A DNA stretch of 64,000 nucleotides, from positions 3,162,001 through 3,226,000 of the forward strand of contig NZ_JAUSYB010000001.1 of assembly GCF_030816505.1 (NCBI RefSeq). Direction: 5' to 3'. The position numbers were made by a program, and so were the translations under genes. Shown here in pieces: positions 44,598-52,405 of the stretch (its first letter is position 1; every line of letters starts with the position of its first letter). Under the pieces are notes generated by a model. The model saw only the letters and a list, made by a program, of their open reading frames with translations, made no database searches and was not told where the DNA came from. The stretch comes from Microbacterium sp. W4I20. GTDB lineage: Bacteria > Actinomycetota > Actinomycetes > Actinomycetales > Microbacteriaceae.

Positions 44598-45170
44598 TCA
44601 GTGCGCTGAGCGGCCGGCGTCCTTGGCGCCGAGAGCCTCGGCGCGCTCGAGCCAGCGGGTGATCGTGGGCTCCTTTGCGTCCTTGACGCCCAGCATCCGG
44701 TGCGTGCGCACGGTGCGGATGCCGCAGAGCCGCATCGTGTTGCGGGCGACGTGGGTCTGCGCGGGGAGTCCGGTCAACGGAGCGGCGAACCACGGGGTGT
44801 CGGCGAGCAGCAGCAGGCGCCCGCGCCGAGCGGGCAGCAGGCCCTCGGGGAGCCCGAGCTTCGAGTAGCGGTACTCCTGCTGCGGGAGCAGAGCGCGGTC
44901 GAAGAAGCCCTTCAGGACGGCGGGGACCGATCCCCACCACAGCGGCGTCGTCACCACCACGGTGCTCGCCTCGCTGAGCGCCCGCTTCGCGTCGACGAGG
45001 TCGGGTTCGAGCAGCATCCGCTCCCGATAGCCGAACCGCAGGTGCGGATCGAAGTCGAGGTCGCGGAGCGCGAGCACGCGGGCATCGCCGTGCCCATCCG
45101 CGTAGCGCTGCGCGAGCGCGGCCGTCAGAGAGCGGGCATCGGGGTGGCCGTCGATCACGAGTGCAGTCAT
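44598..45170 (-). CDS. NAD(P)H dehydrogenase (quinone), flavodoxin-like fold
   Basis: The 190-residue protein matches the NQO1/KefF family: ALVIDGHPDARSLTAALAQRY, FDPHLRFGYRERMLLEPDL, VVVTTPLWWGSVPAVLKGFFDRALLP (flavin site) and WFAAPLTGLPAQTHV. It probably reduces quinones with FMN/FAD. Divergent from a TetR gene over two copies of a TGGACACTGTCAAG sequence, so likely its target. Confidence 0.87.
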   Translation of the reverse strand: MTALVIDGHPDARSLTAALAQRYADGHGDARVLALRDLDFDPHLRFGYRERMLLEPDLVDAKRALSEASTVVVTTPLWWGSVPAVLKGFFDRALLPQQEYRYSKLGLPEGLLPARRGRLLLLADTPWFAAPLTGLPAQTHVARNTMRLCGIRTVRTHRMLGVKDAKEPTITRWLERAEALGAKDAGRSAH

Positions 45171-45185
45171 GGCGTCATTCCTATC

Positions 45186-45217
45186 TGGACACTGTCAAGC
45201 TGGTGGACACTGTCAAG
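45186..45217. promoter_or_regulatory. Two TGGACACTGTCAAG direct repeats, TetR operator
   Basis: Exact 14-base copies at 45186-45199 and 45204-45217, offset 18 bases, each holding a GACA-C-TGTC dyad. They sit between the divergent quinone reductase and TetR genes, just upstream of GATAAT (45224-45229), the TetR -10. Confidence 0.7.
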
Positions 45218-45236
45218 ATAAGAGATAATGTTGCTC

Positions 45237-45806
45237 ATGTCAAGTTCGAAAGACGGCTACCACCACGGCGACCTCGCCCGCGCGCTCGAAGACGCCGCCA
45301 TGCAGCTCCTGGAGCGGATGCCGGCTGCCGAGATCAGCCTTCGCGAAGTCGCGCGCGCCGCGAACGTCAGCCACAACGCGCCCTACCACCACTTCGCCGA
45401 CCGGCTCGGGCTGCTCAAGGCGATCGCCGAGCGCAGCATGGCCGACCTCCTCGACGAGGTGCGCGCCGCGGCCGCCTCGGCCCGCACCCCGCGCACCGTG
45501 CTGATCGCGGGGGGCTCCGCCTACATCCGCTTCGCCGTCGAGCATCCGCACGCGTTCGACGCCGTCTACGACCCGACCGTCTGCATCCCGGGCTCGCCGA
45601 CCGCCACCATGGCGCCGCTCATCGAGGGGCTCGAGAACGTGCTGGCCGAGGCCGCGATCTCGGCCGGGCTCGACGGTCCGGCCGACGTCGTGGCGCTCTG
45701 GGGTCTCATCCACGGCCTGGGCACGCTCGCCGCCGCGGGGCACTTCACGCTCGACGACGCCATCGCCGCCCACATCGGGACCGTTGATCGGCTGCTCGCC
45801 GGGTGA
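45237..45806 (+). CDS. TetR-family transcriptional regulator
   Basis: The 189-residue protein has the N-terminal HTH (YHHGDLARALEDAAMQLLERMPAAEISLREVARAANVSHNAPYHHFADRLGLLKAIAE) and a TetR_C-like domain. GATAAT ends 7 bases before ATG 45237. It probably represses itself and the divergent quinone reductase via the paired sites. Inducer unknown. Confidence 0.9.
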   Translation: MSSSKDGYHHGDLARALEDAAMQLLERMPAAEISLREVARAANVSHNAPYHHFADRLGLLKAIAERSMADLLDEVRAAAASARTPRTVLIAGGSAYIRFAVEHPHAFDAVYDPTVCIPGSPTATMAPLIEGLENVLAEAAISAGLDGPADVVALWGLIHGLGTLAAAGHFTLDDAIAAHIGTVDRLLAG

Positions 45807-45815
45807 TTCTCCGGC

Positions 45816-45873
45816 TCCGGTCGCGATAACGCATCGAAATGAGCCCCGGATAGCGGTATTTCCGCGACCGGAA
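45816..45873. repeat. Family A intergenic palindrome, copy 3
   Basis: TCCGGTCGCG (45816-45825) and CGCGACCGGA (45863-45872) form the core; flanks pair imperfectly. Unlike copies 1 and 2 it lies between two same-direction genes (TetR and DUF4407). Confidence 0.65.
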
Positions 45874-45954
45874 CGGCCGACCATGGACCGATTCCGGGCT
45901 GGCACGCAGGACTCTCGCAACCGATCCACAGGCGACCTTTCGTAGATTGTGCGG

Positions 45955-47550
45955 ATGCCCTATTCCGCCCATCGACCGGGTCGCTTCGACTCGCAGGGTC
46001 GGATCATCCTCGACAGCGACCCGAACGCCGAGACGGATGACCTCGACTTCCTGCGCGAGTTCGAGCCCGCCGGTTCCGACGACGAGCCCTTCCTCGCGTC
46101 GCCCGCCGACACCCTGACGTCACCGCGTCGACCCGCCGGATCGGATGCTGACGCCGAGGCTTCCGCGGGGTCCGCGGCCGAGTCTCCCTCCGAGTCCGCC
46201 GGTCCTGCGAAGCCCCGTCGACAGCCGCGCGTACGTGCGCCGCGTCGGCCGCGTACGCCGGGATCGCGCGCCCGCAGCCTCGCGATCCTCGGCGGTGCGG
46301 AGGGCGAGATCCTCGACCGCGTCCCCGGTGAGACGCCGCGGTTCGTGCAGATGTTCTTCGTGCTGGCCGGTACCGCCCTCGTCTCGGCGATCTCCATGCT
46401 GTTCGCGCTGACCACCGGTGTGCAGGCGGCGATCTGGCTGGCCGTGCCGCTCGCGCTCGTCTGGGCGCTCATCATCTTCAACCTCGACCGCTTCCTGACG
46501 TCGACGATGACCTCGACCAAGAACGTGTGGCGACTCATCGGTCTGGCGATTCCGCGAGTGATCATGGCCGCGATCATCGGCTTCGTCGTCGCCGAACCGC
46601 TCGTGCTGCAGGTCTTCCACAACGACATCGCCCGCGAGGTCGCGTCGACCAACATCACCCAGTCGCAGTCCGACCAGGAGGCCCTCGAGACCGGTCCGGA
46701 GAAGATCGCTCTGGATGCGGCATCCGCTCGCGTTGCCGAGCTCGAGAACCAGGCGGCCACCGGCATCGTCGCCGGTACAGAGTCGTCCTCGGCGACCGAG
46801 TCGGCCGCGCAGGCGACCGTCGACGACCTGACCGCGAAGATGGCCGAACAGCAGAAGGTCATCGATCAGGCGCGCGCGCTCTACCAGTGCGAGTTGACGG
46901 GCGAGGGCGCGGGGACCGTGCCCGGATGCACCGGCGTGAACGGCGAGGGCGCGAGCTCGGATGCCGCCGAGGCCCAGCTCGCCGAAGCGCAGCAGACTCA
47001 GGACGCCCTCGCCGCGCAGCTGCGCACCGCGAACGAGGAGCTCGCCGCGGCCGGCACCGCCGCCAAGGAGAACACCTCCACCTCGGAGTCGCAGAACCGC
47101 GAGCAGGCGAAGACCCAGCTGCCCGGCGCACGCGACACCTACGACCAGGCACTCGCCGCGTACAACGAGCGGGCGGATGCCGTGGCCCAGGGCAACGCGG
47201 GAGCCGTCGGTCTCCTCAGCCAGATCAGCGGGCTCAATCGGCTGAGCGAGAAGGAGCCCACGATCCTGTGGGCGCACATCCTGATCGCTGCGCTGTTCTT
47301 CATGATCGAGCTGCTGCCGGTGCTGGTGAAGGTGCTCACGAGTTACGGTGAGCCGAGCCTGTACGAGAAGGCCATGGCGATCCGCAAGCAGGTCGCGCTG
47401 GACCGGGTGACCGCCGAGGGCTTCCGGGACCGTGCCGCCATCGTGACGACGCCGGTGCCAGAGCCTCCGGCGGCTGCGCCCGCGGCTGCGTCCGCTGCGC
47501 CTCCGGCACCGGCGCCGGCACCGGCACCGGCACCGGTTCAGGCGACCTGA
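45955..47550 (+). CDS. DUF4407 membrane protein
   Basis: The 531-residue protein has an acidic/basic disordered N-terminus (about 1-115), helices at about 123-145, 150-170 and 190-215, a long Ala/Gln/Glu-rich probable coiled coil (about 235-415), a fourth helix (LWAHILIAALFFMIELLPVLVKVL) and an Ala-Pro repeat tail (APAPAPAPAPVQ). This is the DUF4407 layout; function unknown. ATG 45955 follows TAGATT plus 6 bases. Confidence 0.85.
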   Translation: MPYSAHRPGRFDSQGRIILDSDPNAETDDLDFLREFEPAGSDDEPFLASPADTLTSPRRPAGSDADAEASAGSAAESPSESAGPAKPRRQPRVRAPRRPRTPGSRARSLAILGGAEGEILDRVPGETPRFVQMFFVLAGTALVSAISMLFALTTGVQAAIWLAVPLALVWALIIFNLDRFLTSTMTSTKNVWRLIGLAIPRVIMAAIIGFVVAEPLVLQVFHNDIAREVASTNITQSQSDQEALETGPEKIALDAASARVAELENQAATGIVAGTESSSATESAAQATVDDLTAKMAEQQKVIDQARALYQCELTGEGAGTVPGCTGVNGEGASSDAAEAQLAEAQQTQDALAAQLRTANEELAAAGTAAKENTSTSESQNREQAKTQLPGARDTYDQALAAYNERADAVAQGNAGAVGLLSQISGLNRLSEKEPTILWAHILIAALFFMIELLPVLVKVLTSYGEPSLYEKAMAIRKQVALDRVTAEGFRDRAAIVTTPVPEPPAAAPAAASAAPPAPAPAPAPAPVQAT

Positions 47551-47900
47551 GGCTCCGTCTCTCGTTCGAATCGCGCAATTGGGCGATTTGCCACCGGTTT
47601 AGCCCCCAGTTGCGCGATTCGAACGTCGAGCGGGTGGCCGAGCAGGTCGTCGAGTCGCATGTTCCGCAGGCGCGGGGCGGTCTGGACCGCTGAGGCGATC
47701 GAGCGGACGAGCGCGATCGTCGACGGCTCCTGCTGCCACGAGGTGCCGGTCAGGGCCGCGTCGATCACGCTCAGCGGACGTCGGAGTGCGTCGTCGTGCG
47801 TGCGGGAGTCGTCGCCGAGCCATTCCAGGAGATCGCGGATGGTCCAATCCGAGATAATTGGCTCAAGAAGGTCGTCGAGACTGGTGCGCAGAGAGGTCAT
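47538..47900 (-). CDS. Hypothetical protein, divergent from the MocR gene
   Basis: The 120-residue frame MTSLRTSLDDLLEPIISDW... has codon use typical of real genes here (GC-rich third positions) and no known motif. Its last 25 codons run through a family B palindrome and overlap the DUF4407 end by 13 bases, so the true C-terminus may be fortuitous. Start ATG 47900 is tentative. Confidence 0.5.
   Translation of the reverse strand: MTSLRTSLDDLLEPIISDWTIRDLLEWLGDDSRTHDDALRRPLSVIDAALTGTSWQQEPSTIALVRSIASAVQTAPRLRNMRLDDLLGHPLDVRIAQLGAKPVANRPIARFERETEPQVA
47564..47624. repeat. Family B intergenic palindrome, copy 1
   Basis: GTTCGAATCGCGCAATTGGG (47564-47583) pairs with 47605-47624 with one mismatch; loop 21 bases. 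It overlaps the 3' end of the minus-strand hypothetical gene. Same arms at 50476-50534 and 55880-55940. Confidence 0.8.
47840..47865. promoter_or_regulatory. Imperfect TGGTCCAAT...ATTGGCTCA pair, possible second MocR site
   Basis: TGGTCCAAT (47840-47848) and ATTGGCTCA (47857-47865) match the MocR box TTGGTCCA/TGGACCAA with two mismatches. It lies inside the start of the divergent hypothetical gene. Confidence 0.4.
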
Positions 47901-47952
47901 TGGTACAGAATCGGTTGTCATGACCCTCACCGACAGTGCCAATGGACGGCCA

Positions 47953-47994
47953 CTGGACCAAGGATCGGTCATACCGTCGAAATTGGTCCAGGCT
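47953..47994. promoter_or_regulatory. MocR box pair CTGGACCAA...TTGGTCCAG and -10 CAGGCT
   Basis: CTGGACCAA (47953-47961) and TTGGTCCAG (47983-47991) are perfect inverted 9-mers 21 bases apart. The second overlaps CAGGCT (47989-47994), which ends 6 bases before GTG 48001. Fits autoregulation by the MocR protein. Confidence 0.6.
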
Positions 47995-48000
47995 GGCGAG

Positions 48001-49404
48001 GTGGCGTCGCAGGCGCTCGCCGCCCGACTCGGACGGTGGACTCAGGGCGACGGCACGCTCGCAGGTCGTCTCGCTCGCGGTATCGCCGGGCTCATCGAGA
48101 CCGGCGAGCTGCATCCGGGCGATCGACTGCCTCCTGAGCGCGCGCTCGCCGTGGCCGGATCCGTGTCGCGGGGGACTGTCGTCGCTGCATACGCCGATCT
48201 GGCGGAGCGCGGGCTGGTGGAACGTCGACAAGGGAGTGGTACGCGGATCGCCGGCTCCGCAGCATCCGCCACCCCGATCCAGCGACCCGGACGCGGCGAG
48301 GCGCTGTTCTCGGCGCTGCCCAACGCGATCGACCTGCTGCGCACCGTGCCCCAGATCCCCGAGCTCGCGGTGCAGCTCATCCGCGACCATCAGCCCCGCC
48401 TCGACCTCGCGCTGCTCCCCGAGACCGACCCTGCCGGGCTCCCCGTGCTGCGCGAGCTCATCGCCGAGATGTACCGCGGGGAGGGGACCCCGACCACCCC
48501 CGAGCAGATTCTCGTCACGCACGGCGCCCAGCAGGCGATCAGCCTCGTCGTGAACGCGCTGGTCGGCCCGGGCGATGTCGTGCTCGCCGAGGAGATCACC
48601 TGGCCGGGCGTCACCGACTCGGTGGGCCTGCGCGGCGGCACCGTGCACGGCATCCCGATGGGCCCCGACGGGCTCGACGTCGATGCCCTCGAGCAGGCGC
48701 TCGCGCGACTGCGTCCGGTGCTCGTCGCTGTCAATCCGCACCACCAGAACCCCACCGGTACCCGACTGCCCGCTGCGGCGCGCCATCGTGTCGCCGAACT
48801 CGCCGCGCAGTACGGCGTGCCCGTGATCGAGGATCGCGTCGTCGCCGGCATCTCGTTCGACGGCGTGGTGCCTCCCACGCTCGCGGCCGAGCGGCCGGAC
48901 GCGCCGATCATCGTCGTCGAGTCGGTGTCGAAGTGGGCCTGGGCGGGACTGCGGATCGGCTGGCTGCGCGCCGACCCCGTGCTCGTGCGGCGACTTCGTG
49001 GCGCGCGGCAGCTCGCCGACCAGTCCACCAGCGTGCCGGGCCAGCTCATCGCGCTCGACCTCATCGCCCATGCCGAGGAGCTGCGACGGGCGAACAGCCG
49101 CATCCATCAGGAACGCCTGCACCTCCTCCAGCGGCTGATGGCCGAGCATCTGCCCGACTGGCGCGTCGAGCCGCCCCGCGGGGGCCTTTCGCTCTGGGTC
49201 GCGCTGCCCCTCGGTTCAGCCGAGGCGCTGGCCAGGGTCGCCGCCGCGCACGGCGTCTCGATAGCCGGAAGCGCCGCGTTCGCGGCATCCGTCTCTTCCG
49301 ACGACCACATCCGCATCCCGTTCACAGCCCCCGACGACGTGCTCGCCGAGGGGATCCGCCGGCTCGGCGAGGCGTGGCGGGAGTATCGGGAGACACTCGG
49401 GTGA
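48001..49404 (+). CDS. MocR/PdxR-type GntR regulator with aminotransferase domain
   Basis: The 467-residue protein fuses a GntR HTH (LARGIAGLIETGELHPGDRLPPERALAVAGSVSRGTVVAAYADLAERGLV) to a class I aminotransferase-like domain with HGAQQAISLVV, PHHQNPTGTRLP, EDRV and the PLP Lys in ESVSKWAWAGLRIGW. It would sense PLP or an amino compound. GTG 48001 is preferred to ATG 47920 (494 residues), because the latter would put the MocR boxes inside the gene. Confidence 0.87.
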   Translation: MASQALAARLGRWTQGDGTLAGRLARGIAGLIETGELHPGDRLPPERALAVAGSVSRGTVVAAYADLAERGLVERRQGSGTRIAGSAASATPIQRPGRGEALFSALPNAIDLLRTVPQIPELAVQLIRDHQPRLDLALLPETDPAGLPVLRELIAEMYRGEGTPTTPEQILVTHGAQQAISLVVNALVGPGDVVLAEEITWPGVTDSVGLRGGTVHGIPMGPDGLDVDALEQALARLRPVLVAVNPHHQNPTGTRLPAAARHRVAELAAQYGVPVIEDRVVAGISFDGVVPPTLAAERPDAPIIVVESVSKWAWAGLRIGWLRADPVLVRRLRGARQLADQSTSVPGQLIALDLIAHAEELRRANSRIHQERLHLLQRLMAEHLPDWRVEPPRGGLSLWVALPLGSAEALARVAAAHGVSIAGSAAFAASVSSDDHIRIPFTAPDDVLAEGIRRLGEAWREYRETLG

Positions 49405-49457
49405 GACCGGTCACGGAAACCTGCCCCTGCGGTCGTGACAGCCAGTAGCGTTGATCC

Positions 49458-50471
49458 ATGGTCAACTATCGCTTCCTCGGAAACAGCGGTCTCAAGGTCT
49501 CGGAGATCACCTACGGCAACTGGGTCACGCACGCCTCGCAGGTGGGCGACGACGCCGCCGTCAAGACGGTCCACGCAGCCCTCGATGCCGGCATCACCAC
49601 GTTCGACACGGCAGACACGTACGCCAACACAGCGGCCGAGGTCGTGCTCGGCAAGGCCCTCGAAGGGCAGCGCCGCGAGGGCCTCGAGATCTTCACGAAG
49701 GTCTACTTCCCGACCGGCCCGAAGGGCCCGAACGACACCGGCCTGAGCCGCAAGCACATCCTCGAGTCGATCAACGGCTCGCTGACGCGCCTCGGCACCG
49801 ACTATGTCGACCTGTACCAGGCGCACCGCTTCGACTACGAGACTCCTCTCGAGGAGACCTTCCAGGCGTTCGCCGACGTCGTCCGCCAGGGCAAGGCGCT
49901 CTACATCGGCGTCTCCGAGTGGACCGCGGAGCAGCTCCGCGAGGGTCACGCGCTCGCGAAGCAGCTCGGCATCCAGCTCATCTCGAACCAGCCGCAGTAC
50001 TCGATGCTGTGGCGCGTCATCGAGGGCAAGGTCGTGCCGGCGTCGGAAGAGCTCGGCATCTCGCAGATCGTCTGGTCGCCGATGGCGCAGGGCGTGCTCA
50101 GCGGCAAGTACCTCCCCGGCCAGCCGGTGCCCGAGGGATCCCGCGCGACCGACCCGCACAGCGGAGCGGACTTCATCAAGAGCTTCCTGCAGGACGACAT
50201 CCTGACCGCGGTGCAGCGCCTGAAGCCGATCGCCGAGGAGGCGGGCCTGTCCATGCCGCAGCTCGCGATCGCGTGGGTGCTGCAGAACCCCAACGTCGCC
50301 GCCGCCCTCGTCGGCGCGTCGCGTCCCGAGCAGCTGGCCGAGACCGTCAAGGCCTCGGGCGTGAAGCTCGACGCCGACACGCTCGCCGCGATCGACACGG
50401 CTCTGGGCGACGCGGTCAACCGCGACGCCGAGGCCACGTACTCGACCTCGCCGAAGTCGCGCCTGGTCTGA
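49458..50471 (+). CDS. Aldo/keto reductase, potassium-channel-beta-like
   Basis: The 337-residue protein has RFLGNSGLKVSEITYGNW, the catalytic set D-T-A-D-x-Y (FDTADTYANTAAEVVLGKAL), the Lys in EIFTKVYFP and DYVDLYQAHRFD, with NADPH-binding ALVGASRPEQL near the end. It belongs to the KCNAB/YghZ-like AKR group. TAGCGT ends 6 bases before ATG 49458. Followed by a perfect palindrome. Confidence 0.9.
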   Translation: MVNYRFLGNSGLKVSEITYGNWVTHASQVGDDAAVKTVHAALDAGITTFDTADTYANTAAEVVLGKALEGQRREGLEIFTKVYFPTGPKGPNDTGLSRKHILESINGSLTRLGTDYVDLYQAHRFDYETPLEETFQAFADVVRQGKALYIGVSEWTAEQLREGHALAKQLGIQLISNQPQYSMLWRVIEGKVVPASEELGISQIVWSPMAQGVLSGKYLPGQPVPEGSRATDPHSGADFIKSFLQDDILTAVQRLKPIAEEAGLSMPQLAIAWVLQNPNVAAALVGASRPEQLAETVKASGVKLDADTLAAIDTALGDAVNRDAEATYSTSPKSRLV

Positions 50472-50475
50472 CCTG

Positions 50476-50534
50476 TTCGAATCGCGCAAATGGGGCCATC
50501 CGCGACGCGGATGGCCCCATTTGCGCGATTCGAA
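50476..50534. repeat. Family B intergenic palindrome, copy 2 (perfect, 29-base arms)
   Basis: Positions 50476-50504 and 50506-50534 are exact reverse complements with one central base. Outer 19 bases (TTCGAATCGCGCAAATGGG) are the family B arm. It lies between the convergent aldo/keto reductase and ABC permease genes and could end both transcripts. Confidence 0.9.
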
Positions 50535-50539
50535 GGTGG

Positions 50540-51445
50540 CTACTCCTTGACCGCACCGGCCGTCAGACCCTGCACGATCCAGCGGCTCGCGAGCGCGAAC
50601 ATCGCCATGGTCGGCAGGATCGTCAGAACCGCCGCGGCGCTCATCGAACCCCAGTCGATGTTGAACGTCGAGATGAACCCGTTCAGCGCCGACGGCACGG
50701 TGCGGTTCGCGTCGGTGTTCATCAGCACCACCGACAGGAACAGCTCGTTCCAGCAGTTGACGAAGTTGAAGATGAACGCCGCGATGATGCCCGGGGTCAT
50801 GACCGGCACCAGCACCCGGAACAGGGCGCCGAGGCGGGAGCATCCGTCGATCATCGCCGCTTCCTCCAGGGCATCCGGCACGTTCTCGAAGAAGCCGCGC
50901 AGCATGACTGTGGAGAACGGGATGCAGATCGCGATGTAGACCAGGATGAGTCCGGGTTTGGTGTCGACCAGACCCAGTTCGGTCATCATCGAGTACAGCG
51001 GTCCGAGCGCGATGAACGCCGGGATCATCTGCGTGAGCAGGAACGCGACCAGCACCGCTCCCTTGCCGCGGAACTCGAAGCGCGCGATCACGTAGGCGCT
51101 CAGCAGCGCGATCAATGTCGCCACCCCGCCGGCGACGACCGCCACCAGGGCGGAGTTGCCGAGGAAGACCGCGAACTGGCTCTGCTGGAACAGCTTCACG
51201 TAGTTGTCGAACGAGGGCTCGCTCGGCCAGTACTCGATGGGGAACCTGTTGATCGTGCCCGGCGACTTGATCGACGTCAGCGCGATCCAGTACAGCGGGA
51301 AGAGCGTGATCACGAGCCACAGCGCCAGACCCACGACGCGGACCACGCCGCCGACGGTGACGCGCGCCTTCGGGCGGGGCGACTTCGCGATGTCCGGCAC
51401 GGTGAGACGTCGGGTCTCCGTGACCGTCGTTCCGGTGATCGTCAT
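50540..51445 (-). CDS. Sugar-type ABC transporter permease (MalG-like)
   Basis: The 301-residue inner-membrane protein has six helices and the permease EAA loop (ENVPDALEEAAMIDGCSRLGALFRVLVPVMTPG), with LWLVITLFPLYWIALTSIK at the first helix. It pairs with the MalF-like gene; ATG 51445 overlaps that gene's stop. Last gene of the aminotransferase-ABC operon. Confidence 0.93.
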   Translation of the reverse strand: MTITGTTVTETRRLTVPDIAKSPRPKARVTVGGVVRVVGLALWLVITLFPLYWIALTSIKSPGTINRFPIEYWPSEPSFDNYVKLFQQSQFAVFLGNSALVAVVAGGVATLIALLSAYVIARFEFRGKGAVLVAFLLTQMIPAFIALGPLYSMMTELGLVDTKPGLILVYIAICIPFSTVMLRGFFENVPDALEEAAMIDGCSRLGALFRVLVPVMTPGIIAAFIFNFVNCWNELFLSVVLMNTDANRTVPSALNGFISTFNIDWGSMSAAAVLTILPTMAMFALASRWIVQGLTAGAVKE

Positions 51446-52401
51446 CGCCGTGCCCTCCGCATCGCCATCAGGTAGAACGCGCAGAACACGAACAGGAACG
51501 CGACGACGATCAGGCCGATCGCGCTGGCTATGCCGTAGTTGCCCTGCTGGGTGTAGTTGATCATCCAGGTCGTGATGATGTGCGTCTGGTTCGCCGGCCC
51601 GCCGTTCGTCATCGCGTAGATGATGTCGGGGAAGTTGAAGATCCAGATGATGCGCAGCAGGATCGTGAGCAGCAGCGTCATCGAGATGTACGGGATGATG
51701 ATCGAGAACAGCTGCCGCACCTTGCCGGCGCCGTCGAGGCTCGCCGCCTCCAGCATCTCGTCGGGCACAGACTGCAGCGCCGCGAGGATCATGATCGCGA
51801 AGAACGTGACGCCGTACCAGACGTTCGCCACGATCACCGCGAACATCGCGAGCTTCGGATCGGCCAGCCACGGCAGCGGTGCATCGATCAGGCCGGCCTT
51901 CATGAGCAGGTCGTTCACGACGCCGAACTCGGCGTTGAACATCCAGCGGAACAGCATCCCGATCAGGAATCCCGACACCGCCCACGGGAAGAACACGAGC
52001 GCCTGGTAGAGCCCGCGGAAGCGGAACCGCTTGCGCAGCGCGAGGGCGATCAGGAAGCCGATCACCAGCTGCGGCACGAGCGACCCGACGACCCAGAGGA
52101 TCGAGTTCCACGCCACGACCGGGAACGCCGGATCCTGGAACACCGTGACGAAGTTCTGGAACCCGACCCAGGGGGTGGACGTCAGGTCCCACAGGTTCCA
52201 GTCGTGGAAGGCCATGCGGGCGCCCTGCAGCATCGGCCAATAGGTGAACCAACAGACGAACACGATCGCCGGCGCCATGAACGCCAGGAGCGTCAGCGCG
52301 TGGCGGCCGCGGAACGGCCGGCGGCGAGGGCCGGGGGAGGCACCGGCAGCTGCTCTGTCAGGAGCAGTGCCGACGCCTCCCTCACGAAGGGCGGATGCCA
52401 C
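51442..52401 (-). CDS. Sugar-type ABC transporter permease (MalF-like)
   Basis: The 319-residue permease has LLAFMAPAIVFVCWFTYWPMLQG, an EAA loop (SVPDEMLEAASLDGAGKVRQLFSIIIPYI) and helices to LFVFCAFYLMAMRRARR. Start GTG 52401 lies 4 bases after the binding-protein stop. Partner of the MalG-like permease. Confidence 0.92.
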   Translation of the reverse strand: MASALREGGVGTAPDRAAAGASPGPRRRPFRGRHALTLLAFMAPAIVFVCWFTYWPMLQGARMAFHDWNLWDLTSTPWVGFQNFVTVFQDPAFPVVAWNSILWVVGSLVPQLVIGFLIALALRKRFRFRGLYQALVFFPWAVSGFLIGMLFRWMFNAEFGVVNDLLMKAGLIDAPLPWLADPKLAMFAVIVANVWYGVTFFAIMILAALQSVPDEMLEAASLDGAGKVRQLFSIIIPYISMTLLLTILLRIIWIFNFPDIIYAMTNGGPANQTHIITTWMINYTQQGNYGIASAIGLIVVAFLFVFCAFYLMAMRRARR

Positions 52402-52405
52402 GGGC

